Below are positions 1 through 5,469 of a stretch of DNA of 5,469 nucleotides, piece after piece. Within the stretch, counting starts at the first letter, position 1. Each line of letters begins with the position of its first letter. The notes under the pieces were generated by a model. That model was not told the DNA's origin. It searched no databases and saw only the letters and a program-made list of their open reading frames with translations. Origin of the DNA: Candidatus Cloacimonadota bacterium (GTDB taxonomy: Bacteria > Cloacimonadota > Cloacimonadia > Cloacimonadales > TCS61); NCBI GenBank assembly GCA_029932755.1, contig JAOZPK010000029.1, positions 15,278 to 20,746 on the forward strand. The letters are read 5' to 3'. The position numbers and the translations under genes are program-made.

Positions 1-32
1 GATGTGTTTTATAATCTGAAGTAATGATATTC

Positions 33-50
33 AACACAAAGACACAGAGA
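33..50. other. CACAAAGACACAGAGA-like tract upstream of gene 1
   Basis: This 18-base purine-rich tract resembles the CACAGAGACACAGAG-type short intergenic repeats that are scattered through many environmental bacterial genomes. Only one fragment is present, so the link rests on resemblance. The rest of 1-112 shows no convincing promoter. A TATAAT at 10-15 is visible, but any matching -35 element would lie outside the window. Confidence 0.25.
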
Positions 51-102
51 TGCTCAGAAAAGGAAAAAGGATAAGTTCGTTTTTGTCCATTGTTAATTTA
101 TT

Positions 103-108
103 AGGAGA
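103..108 (+). promoter_or_regulatory. Ribosome binding site deciding the lipoprotein start
   Basis: AGGAGA lies 4 bases before ATG 113. It favours that start over the in-frame ATG at 50 and agrees with the signal peptide beginning at 113. Confidence 0.75.
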
Positions 109-112
109 ATCC

Positions 113-736
113 ATGAAGAAATTTGTAATTCTATTATTGTTGATCATCATACTAGCGGGTTGTTCCACAGAAGGTGACATAAAAATAATCAACCGTACAA
201 ACCACAGTCTCTATTTTACGATCAAAGGAAATGATTATACCTTAGAAGGCTCAGAAACTTCAGATCCAGATATGACAATTAGTGTGGGTACCGGTAAACA
301 GTTCCTATTTTACAGTGAAGATTATGTGGAAGTTGACCTGTATCTGGAAGGTGAAACATTTATGATGCAGGATGCAATAAATGGCATACCGATCGAGGAG
401 TATTTTACTGAAACCACCTTACAGGTTATACCCAAAGAAACACTTAAAATTTATTGCGATCCAACACATGCCGGCGTAAAACTGATAAATAATTCTACAG
501 AAAATGTAATCAATCTAGCTTATTTTACTGATGATTCGGATATTCTTATCTCTATTATTGAACAGCCAATAATTGTGGGTGATTCTACTTGGAGTAGATT
601 AACAGCAACTGCCGAAGATGACTCGATCTCATATTCATTTGTTATTGAATTTGCCAATGGTTTTATTGATAGCACAAGCTTCATGGACATTGATGATCTT
701 ACGGTTGATGAACAACTCAGGATCGAGCTAGATTAA
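113..736 (+). CDS. Small lipoprotein of unknown function with two similar halves
   Basis: The product is a 207-residue exported lipoprotein, and I do not recognise its family. The N-terminus is a textbook lipoprotein signal: MKK, a hydrophobic run at residues 4-14, then the lipobox L14-A15-G16-C17. Cleavage should leave a lipidated Cys17 followed by Ser, which under the E. coli Lol rule would favour the outer membrane. The mature part is rich in beta-strand-like segments, Thr, Ser and acidic residues. It appears to consist of two related halves: IKIIN at residues 23-27 and VKLIN at 122-126 each open a similar stretch. I chose ATG 113 because AGGAGA at 103-108 sits just upstream and the signal peptide starts there. 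An in-frame ATG at 50 would add 21 polar and charged residues before the signal and lacks a comparable ribosome site. The gene is followed by a leader with its own promoter-like sequence, so it is probably not in an operon with the kinase. The lipoprotein call is strong; the function is unknown. Confidence 0.88.
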   Translation: MKKFVILLLLIIILAGCSTEGDIKIINRTNHSLYFTIKGNDYTLEGSETSDPDMTISVGTGKQFLFYSEDYVEVDLYLEGETFMMQDAINGIPIEEYFTETTLQVIPKETLKIYCDPTHAGVKLINNSTENVINLAYFTDDSDILISIIEQPIIVGDSTWSRLTATAEDDSISYSFVIEFANGFIDSTSFMDIDDLTVDEQLRIELD

Positions 737-754
737 CATAAACCAAGCTGTCAT

Positions 755-904
755 ATAAATACTTTGACATAAGAAATTTTAATTTTAGTTTTGACGACTG
801 GACATAACTGTTCGAGGAAGATTTCTTTCATAAAATAGAGACATCTTAGTAAACGGTGAATATGAATACAATTTTTTTACAAGATATTTTCTTTTAACAT
901 GAAA
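755..904 (+). repeat. Leader repeat, copy 1 (upstream of PAS kinase gene)
   Basis: This stretch is clearly related to 2944-3096, upstream of the next sensor gene. Bases 755-795 match 2944-2984 at 35 of 41 positions without gaps. The core CTGT-CGA--AAGAT at 808-822 matches 2997-3011 at 12 of 15 with exactly the same spacing. GTGAAT at 856-861 corresponds to 3043-3048, and 882-904 matches 3074-3096 at 18 of 23. The conserved stretch begins at the promoter-like sequence and ends about 36 bases before the start codon, so most of it would be transcribed as a 5' UTR of roughly 140 bases. A weak inverted repeat, TTCATA at 827-832 and TATGAA at 861-866, lies in the less conserved middle. No gene is seen in 737-940. 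Confidence 0.8.
763..793 (+). promoter_or_regulatory. Predicted promoter of PAS kinase gene, Bacteroidota type
   Basis: TTTG at 763-766 is followed after 19 bases by TAGTTTTG at 786-793. This is an exact match to the Bacteroidota primary-sigma consensus TTTG / TAnnTTTG with usual spacing. The same first element also reads as a sigma70 -35 box, TTGACA at 764-769, but no good TATAAT lies 16-18 bases downstream, so the Bacteroidota reading is better. Transcription would begin near base 800, well downstream of the lipoprotein stop at 736. This is a sequence match only, with no experimental support. Confidence 0.55.
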
Positions 905-928
905 ATTAGTTGTAGGTTACTAATTAGC

Positions 929-933
929 AGGAG
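929..933 (+). promoter_or_regulatory. Ribosome binding site of PAS kinase gene
   Basis: AGGAG lies 7 bases before ATG 941, the ideal distance for a Shine-Dalgarno sequence. Its presence is notable because classical Bacteroidia rarely use one. Confidence 0.75.
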
Positions 934-940
934 ATAAAAA

Positions 941-2908
941 ATGAATAATTCTGATAAGAGCAAAAAACAACTCTTAAAAGAGATAGAGCTTTTATCAACT
1001 AAAATTGGTAAACTGGAAAAATCTAAGATCGATCATAAATTGGCGGAAAATGCACTTAATGAAAGTGAAGAAAAATTCAGGATATTGTATGAAGCATCAC
1101 AAGATGCAATTATGATGCTTGCTCCTCCTGCCTGGCTATTTACCGCTGGAAATCAAGCCTCAATAAAAATGTTTCATGCTAAAAATGAAAAAGAATTTAT
1201 TTCTAAAGAACCCTGGGAATTATCACCAAAATATCAACCGGATGGGCAATTATCTTCCTATAAAGCAAAAAAGATGATACAAAATGCAATGAAAACCGGT
1301 TCAAATTTCTTCGAATGGACTCACAAGAGAATTAACGGTGAAGATTTTCCTGCAACAGTTTTATTAACAAGAATTGAATTGAAAAATAAACAATTACTAC
1401 AAGCGACAGTAAGAGATATAACTGAGCGTAAAACAATTGAAGAAGAATTAAATAAACATCGCCATCAGCTTGAAGAATTAGTGGATGAAAGAACAAAAGA
1501 AATAAAAAAGGAAAAAGAATATTACCATTCTTTTGTTACATCTTTGAATGATTGGGTATGGGAAATGGATATAAATGGGATCCATACCTATTCAAATCCT
1601 GCTGTTGAATCTATTCTAGGATATAAGGTAGATGAGGTTGTTGGATACCATGTTTCTAAATTATGGCTGGATAACACTAAAACACCAAGATATTTAAACT
1701 TACTAAAAAATACATTGGCTTTAAGTAAGGGCTGGAAAAATTATCCAGGACGATTTAAACATAAAAATGGCTCATTGGTATATACAGAAAGCACAGCAAT
1801 TCCAATTTACAATTCAGAAAATAAATTGATAGGTTATAGGGGATTAGACCACAATATTACCGAGCGCAAGAAAGCTGAAGAAAAATTAATAGCAAGTGAA
1901 GAAAAATTGAGATTGATGATCGACAACTCTCCTATAGGATTTAGTGCTACAGATTTAAACGGTAATTATATAGATGTGAATACTGCTTTCAGTGATCTGT
2001 TAGGCTATACAAAAGAAGAGATGATGCACAAACATTTTAATCAATTTTCTCATCCCGATGACAGAGCAGGGAATGATGAGTTATATACCAAATTAGTAAA
2101 AGGAGAATTATCCTATTTTGATCTTGAAAAGAGATATATACACAAAAACGGAAGTACAATTTGTGTTTCCATAAGAGCTCAGCTTGTTCGTGATAATAAA
2201 GAAAAGCCACTTTTTGAAATTGCCATCATTGAAGATATTACAGAACGCAAGAAAGCAATAGAAGAAATCACGCTTGGTCGTGAACGGTTAACAATGTTAA
2301 ATAAAATTATTCGCCATGATCTCTCCAATGATTTTATTGTTATCCAAAGTGCTGTAAATATCTTTAAGAAATCATCAGATGCTAAAATGATAGATGAAAT
2401 AGAAAGCAGGGTTATTAAAAGTTTAAAAACAATCGATAATTATAGGAAATATGAGGCGTTTATTAATTCAAATACAGATTTAGATGAAATTGAAATTTGT
2501 GATAAAATCAAAAACATAATAATCGATTTTCCTAAGATCAAATTTAGCGTAGAAGGGGAATGTATATTATTTGCAGATGAAGCTCTGGATACCGTCTTCG
2601 CAAACCTGATCTCAAATTCAATAAAACATGGCAAGGCTTCTCAAATAGACATAACAATATCTTCAAAAGAGAACTTATGTGAAATTAGGTTTATGGATAA
2701 TGGAATGGGAATACCGGATGAAATAAAAAATAAAATATTCGACGAAGGATTTTATCATGGTAAATCCGGGCATACTGGAATTGGACTACATATAGTTAGA
2801 AAAACAATTGAGCGTTACGGTGGGCACATCTATGTTGAAGACAATAAACCAAAAGGAGTAGCCTTTATAATAGGCTTAAGAAAAGTTCTTAACATTCCTA
2901 AAAGGTAA
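941..2908 (+). CDS. Soluble PAS-domain sensor histidine kinase (three PAS domains)
   Basis: This complete 655-residue two-component sensor kinase has no hydrophobic segment long enough to span a membrane, so it should act in the cytoplasm. In order it has a charged N-terminal helix (about 5-45), PAS-1 (about 43-161, ending RDITERK), a coiled-coil linker with the frequent ELVDERTKEI motif (165-193), PAS-2 (about 194-307, ending NITERKK), PAS-3 (about 319-434, with HPDDR and ending DITERKK), a His-phosphotransfer helix and a C-terminal HATPase. The H box reads IRHDLSND with H459 as the likely phosphorylated histidine. The N box is NLISNSIKHG (N555-G564), the G1 box DNGMGIP (586-592) and the G2 box TGIGL (612-616), so all ATP-binding motifs are intact. 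RHDLxND-type H boxes are common in PAS kinases of archaea and some environmental bacteria. No receiver domain is fused and no response regulator is adjacent, so the partner and signal are unknown. The start is supported by AGGAG at 929-933. Confidence 0.95.
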   Translation: MNNSDKSKKQLLKEIELLSTKIGKLEKSKIDHKLAENALNESEEKFRILYEASQDAIMMLAPPAWLFTAGNQASIKMFHAKNEKEFISKEPWELSPKYQPDGQLSSYKAKKMIQNAMKTGSNFFEWTHKRINGEDFPATVLLTRIELKNKQLLQATVRDITERKTIEEELNKHRHQLEELVDERTKEIKKEKEYYHSFVTSLNDWVWEMDINGIHTYSNPAVESILGYKVDEVVGYHVSKLWLDNTKTPRYLNLLKNTLALSKGWKNYPGRFKHKNGSLVYTESTAIPIYNSENKLIGYRGLDHNITERKKAEEKLIASEEKLRLMIDNSPIGFSATDLNGNYIDVNTAFSDLLGYTKEEMMHKHFNQFSHPDDRAGNDELYTKLVKGELSYFDLEKRYIHKNGSTICVSIRAQLVRDNKEKPLFEIAIIEDITERKKAIEEITLGRERLTMLNKIIRHDLSNDFIVIQSAVNIFKKSSDAKMIDEIESRVIKSLKTIDNYRKYEAFINSNTDLDEIEICDKIKNIIIDFPKIKFSVEGECILFADEALDTVFANLISNSIKHGKASQIDITISSKENLCEIRFMDNGMGIPDEIKNKIFDEGFYHGKSGHTGIGLHIVRKTIERYGGHIYVEDNKPKGVAFIIGLRKVLNIPKR

Positions 2909-2943
2909 AGAGTATAACATATAAAGTTTAAACTATAATATTA

Positions 2944-3096
2944 ATAAATCCTTTGACATGAGTAATTTTAATTTCAATTATGACACCTGAATTACGCTGT
3001 ACGAAAAAGATACTAAGAAAAACTTAAACATTCTGTCACGCAGTGAATGTACAGACTAAAATTATATCGGTTTAGAGATTTTCCTTTAGCATAAAG
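2944..3096 (+). repeat. Leader repeat, copy 2 (upstream of multi-PAS/GAF gene)
   Basis: This is the second copy of the leader described at 755-904, and nothing gene-like is seen in 2909-3121. The order and spacing of the conserved blocks are kept: the 41-base start at 2944-2984, the CTGT-CGA--AAGAT core at 2997-3011, GTGAAT at 3043-3048, and the last block at 3074-3096. In this copy the middle can fold into a small hairpin, ACATT plus CTG at 3028-3035 pairing with CAG plus AATGT at 3041-3050 across a 5-base loop and a 2-base bulge. Copy 1 does not preserve this stem, so the hairpin is not a shared feature. The last block ends only 13-25 bases before the two candidate start codons, closer than in copy 1. 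Confidence 0.8.
2952..2982 (+). promoter_or_regulatory. Possible promoter of multi-PAS/GAF gene, degenerate
   Basis: TTTG at 2952-2955 (also TTGACA at 2953-2958) is conserved with copy 1. At the aligned -7 position the sequence is CAATTATG (2975-2982), two changes from TAnnTTTG. A sigma70 reading gives AATTAT 17 bases after TTGACA, which matches TATAAT at only 3 of 6 positions. The conserved position suggests a promoter, but it should be weaker than copy 1 or need an activator. Confidence 0.4.
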
Positions 3097-3104
3097 TTGG
3101 CGTT

Positions 3105-3108
3105 GGAG
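3105..3108 (+). promoter_or_regulatory. Weak, poorly spaced ribosome binding site of multi-PAS/GAF gene
   Basis: GGAG is the only Shine-Dalgarno-like sequence near the start. It is 1 base before ATG 3110, which is too close, and 13 bases before ATG 3122, which is long but tolerable. Both ATGs are in frame, and an in-frame stop at 3092-3094 rules out anything earlier. I prefer 3122 on spacing, with low certainty. Confidence 0.4.
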
Positions 3109-3121
3109 TATGGGTATTGAT

Positions 3122-5469
3122 ATGACTGGTAAAAATTCATTTAATTGGGACCATATATTTAATTCAATAAAAGATTCTGTAATCTTATTAGATTCAAACG
3201 GAATAATAAAAGATTGTAATGTGGCATTTCTTAAATTAGTCGAGAAATCACGTAGACAAATCATTGGAGTCGATGGTTCTACATTTTTTACAGATAAAGA
3301 CGGCAGACCTGAGGATTGTCCTTTCCTAAAATCAAAAAAAACAAAGAAAAGAGAATCATTAATCATAAATAAATTTAATAAATGGCTTAAAGCTGATATA
3401 GATCCTATCTTAGATGAGAAGAATAAAATTTCTGGATTTGTTCATATCATGTCAGACATAACCGAGCACATAGAAGCAGATATATCTCTACAGGGATCTG
3501 AAGAAAAATTTAGAACTCTTACAGAAAATATAAGTGTTGGAATTTATCGAAATACTGTTGGTGCCAAAGGGAAATTTATTGAGGCTAATCCGGCGATAGT
3601 AAAGATGTTTGGCTTTAAAAATAAAAAAGAGTTCTTAGCCTATAATGTTTCCGAACTCTATCTTCATCCGCAAGAAAGAAAATTTTTTAATGATGGAATG
3701 CTTAAAAAGGGATTTGTTAAAAATGAAGAATTACAACTAAAGAAAGTAGATGGAACAACATTCTTCGGTTCCATATCTGCCGAAGCCATAAAAGATAAAA
3801 ATGGTAACGTGCAATTCTATGATGGAATTATAGAAGATATTACCGAACGAAAGAAAGCTGAGAAGGCGTTGTTAATGAGCGAGAAAAAATATAGAAATTT
3901 ATTTGAAAAATCAAAAGATGCCATTTTAATTATACATAATAGTAAATTTGTAGATTGTAATCAGGCTACAATTAATATGCTTTGTTACAACAGCAAAGAG
4001 GAATTCTTAAATACACATCCCTCAGAATTATCACCGGAAAAGCAGCCGGACGGGAAAACATCTTTTCAAAAAGCGAATAAAATGATGAAAATAGCTTTTG
4101 AAAATGGCAGTCATCGCTTTGAATGGTATCATAAAAAATCTAATGGAGAAATTTTCCCCGTTGAAGTATTACTAACTTCAATTTCTTCCAATAAAAAGAA
4201 TCAAATTTATCATACTGTTTGGCGCGATATTACTGAACGCAAGCTGGCTGAGGAAGCACTTAAAAAGCAAAACTTAGAATATCAAACCCTGCTTTTGAAT
4301 TTAGGTGGAATGGTTTACCGCTGCAAAAATGATAAAAATTGGACAATGGAATTTATCAGTGCCGGATGTTTGAGTTTAACGGGATATAAACAGGATGATT
4401 TATTAAATAATAATAAACTATCTTATAATGAATTAATTCTACCGGAATATCAAGACCATCTGTGGAAAAAGTGGCAGGAAAAACTAAAAATCCGTGAACC
4501 TGTGGAAGATGAATACGAGATTAGAACCGCTACAGGAGACATTAAATGGGTGTGGGAAAAAGGACGTGGTATCTTCGATAAGACTGGCCAATTAACACAT
4601 TTGGAAGGTTTAATAACAGATATCACCGAACGTAAGCTGGTAGAAAAAGCACTAGCTATTTCAGAAGAGAGCTTGAGAGCTCTTTTTAACGCGATGACCG
4701 ATGTTGTTTTGGAATTAGATCATGAAGGAAGATATGTGAACATTGCGCCAACCTCTCCTGATCTTCTTTACAAAGCTCAAGCTGAAATGTTGGGGAAAAC
4801 CCTGCATGATCTTTTCCCACTCAAGGAAGCTGACAAATTCCTTGCAGCAATTCATGAATCTCTGGATAAAAATATAATTGTAAATATTGAATATCAATTA
4901 GAATTAAAAAATAAACTTGTTTGGTTTGAAGCGAGAATTGCACCGAAAACAAAAAACACAGTTCTTTTTATAGCTCATGATATCACCGAACGTAAGCGTG
5001 CCAGACAAATTCAAGAAGTAATATATAATATTTCCAATACTGCCGCTTCAACAGATGATCTTGAAGAATTGATTAGCCTGATACATAAAGAATTAGGAAC
5101 AATGATTGATACAACAAATTTCTATATTGCTCTTTACAATGAAAAGAAGGAGATGTTCTCATTACCATTTTTTACTGATGCCCAAGACAAAACTATTACT
5201 TTCCCGGCTGGAAAAACGTTAACCAACTATGTAAGAAAAACACAAAAATCCTTGTTAGCTAATAAAAAAGTTAAAGTGGAATTAGAGAAATCGGGAGATA
5301 TTGAACTTTTTGGCATAGATTCAAAAATATGGCTTGGAGTACCTCTTAAGATCGAAGGAAAAATTATCGGCGTGCTGGCTGTTCAAAGTTATACTGATGA
5401 ATTAGCTTACACAAAATCAGATCTTAAAATGCTTGAATTTGTTTCCAACCAGGTAAGTATTTCAATTGA
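3122..5469 (+). CDS. Multi-PAS/GAF sensor protein, N-terminal part (runs off window)
   Basis: One uninterrupted frame of 782 complete codons stays open to the last base, so the gene is partial at its 3' end. I checked it codon by codon and found no stop or frameshift. It encodes five PAS domains in a row, each closing with a DITE motif whose Asp is at residue 112, 239, 369, 500 or 620. Approximate limits are PAS-A 8-114, PAS-B 127-241, PAS-C 254-371, PAS-D 390-502 (a PAS_3-like fold) and PAS-E 515-622. A GAF domain follows from about 627, with WLGVPLK and GVLAVQSY near its end and no Cys in the visible part, which argues against a covalently bound bilin. PAS-A has a DCPF motif of the kind seen in one PAS subgroup and ends in the variant DITEH. 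No membrane segment is visible, so it is probably cytoplasmic. The missing C-terminus most likely carries a histidine kinase, but more PAS domains, a GGDEF domain or another output are possible. ATG 3110 is an alternative start adding four residues. Confidence 0.92.
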   Translation, partial: MTGKNSFNWDHIFNSIKDSVILLDSNGIIKDCNVAFLKLVEKSRRQIIGVDGSTFFTDKDGRPEDCPFLKSKKTKKRESLIINKFNKWLKADIDPILDEKNKISGFVHIMSDITEHIEADISLQGSEEKFRTLTENISVGIYRNTVGAKGKFIEANPAIVKMFGFKNKKEFLAYNVSELYLHPQERKFFNDGMLKKGFVKNEELQLKKVDGTTFFGSISAEAIKDKNGNVQFYDGIIEDITERKKAEKALLMSEKKYRNLFEKSKDAILIIHNSKFVDCNQATINMLCYNSKEEFLNTHPSELSPEKQPDGKTSFQKANKMMKIAFENGSHRFEWYHKKSNGEIFPVEVLLTSISSNKKNQIYHTVWRDITERKLAEEALKKQNLEYQTLLLNLGGMVYRCKNDKNWTMEFISAGCLSLTGYKQDDLLNNNKLSYNELILPEYQDHLWKKWQEKLKIREPVEDEYEIRTATGDIKWVWEKGRGIFDKTGQLTHLEGLITDITERKLVEKALAISEESLRALFNAMTDVVLELDHEGRYVNIAPTSPDLLYKAQAEMLGKTLHDLFPLKEADKFLAAIHESLDKNIIVNIEYQLELKNKLVWFEARIAPKTKNTVLFIAHDITERKRARQIQEVIYNISNTAASTDDLEELISLIHKELGTMIDTTNFYIALYNEKKEMFSLPFFTDAQDKTITFPAGKTLTNYVRKTQKSLLANKKVKVELEKSGDIELFGIDSKIWLGVPLKIEGKIIGVLAVQSYTDELAYTKSDLKMLEFVSNQVSISI

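Noticed and set aside
50..112. N-terminal extension of the lipoprotein from ATG 50
   Set aside because: It would put 21 polar and charged residues before a perfect signal peptide. The good ribosome site lies at 103-108.
862..897. 11-codon open frame in leader copy 1, possible leader peptide (a 15-codon frame sits at 3047-3094 in copy 2)
   Set aside because: The frames differ between the two copies relative to the conserved blocks, and the peptides are not alike. The similarity is therefore at the DNA or RNA level, not a conserved peptide.
2440..2634. 64-codon open frame on the minus strand
   Set aside because: It lies wholly inside the HATPase-coding part of the kinase and has no recognisable protein features.
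2925..2934. AGTTTAAACT palindrome after the kinase stop as a terminator
   Set aside because: It is a 10-base AT-rich palindrome with no loop and no T-run, so it would not form a terminator hairpin.
3028..3050. Hairpin in leader copy 2 as a riboswitch (for example a c-di-GMP type, because of CACGCA)
   Set aside because: The stem is short with a bulge, is not kept in copy 1, and the surrounding sequence lacks the other conserved parts of known c-di-GMP riboswitches.
3013..3366. 117-codon open frame on the minus strand
   Set aside because: It overlaps the leader and PAS-A coding region, whose forward frame is clearly a real protein. The minus product resembles no known domain.
4715..4897. 60-codon open frame on the minus strand
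   Set aside because: It is antisense to PAS-E, whose forward translation is convincing.
1414..4996. Eight recurring GATATTACCGAACGCAAG-like DNA stretches as a DNA repeat family
   Set aside because: Each encodes the DITERK ending of a PAS domain, so the recurrence is explained by protein conservation.
5467..5469. TGA at the very end of the window as the stop of the multi-PAS/GAF gene
   Set aside because: It is out of frame. The reading frame ends ...TCA ATT GA, an incomplete codon after a typical GAF ending (FVSNQVSISI), so the gene continues.

Overview
The window is AT-rich (roughly one third G+C by eye) bacterial DNA with three genes on the + strand. These are a small lipoprotein, a complete soluble PAS-domain histidine kinase, and the first ~780 residues of a larger multi-PAS/GAF sensor protein that runs off the right edge. 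I see no RNA genes, insertion sequences, CRISPR arrays or prophage genes. The origin is tentative. Long chains of PAS boxes ending in DITERK, a GAF domain of the WLGVPLK...GVLAVQSY type and a promoter matching the Bacteroidota -33/-7 pattern point to the Bacteroidota/Ignavibacteriota/Cloacimonadota (FCB) side. Genes 1 and 2 have clear Shine-Dalgarno sequences, which are unusual for classical Bacteroidia, so a deeper FCB lineage fits better. No phylogenetic marker gene is present.

Layout: 1-112 is the upstream region of gene 1 and holds a short CACAAAGACACAGAGA-like tract. 113-736 encodes a 207-residue lipoprotein of unknown function with two similar halves. 737-940 is an intergenic leader with a promoter-like sequence. 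941-2908 encodes a 655-residue kinase with three PAS domains, a phospho-accepting His box (H459) and a HATPase domain. 2909-3121 is a second intergenic leader. 3122-5469 is the open 5' part of a sensor gene with five PAS domains and a GAF domain. Its frame is uninterrupted to the window end, and no stop or output domain is reached.

The two sensor genes look like separately promoted cytoplasmic signalling proteins; neither shows a membrane segment. The partner response regulators are not in the window, so the pathway controlled is unknown. The lipoprotein has no demonstrated link to them.

The most unusual signal is non-coding. The leaders of the two sensor genes are clearly related to each other (755-904 and 2944-3096; the first 68 bases align without gaps at 51/68 identity, and there are two more conserved blocks at nearly the same spacing). 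The N-termini of the two proteins they precede are not alike. This is either a duplicated promoter/5' UTR module or an undescribed cis-regulatory leader shared by sensor genes in this genome.
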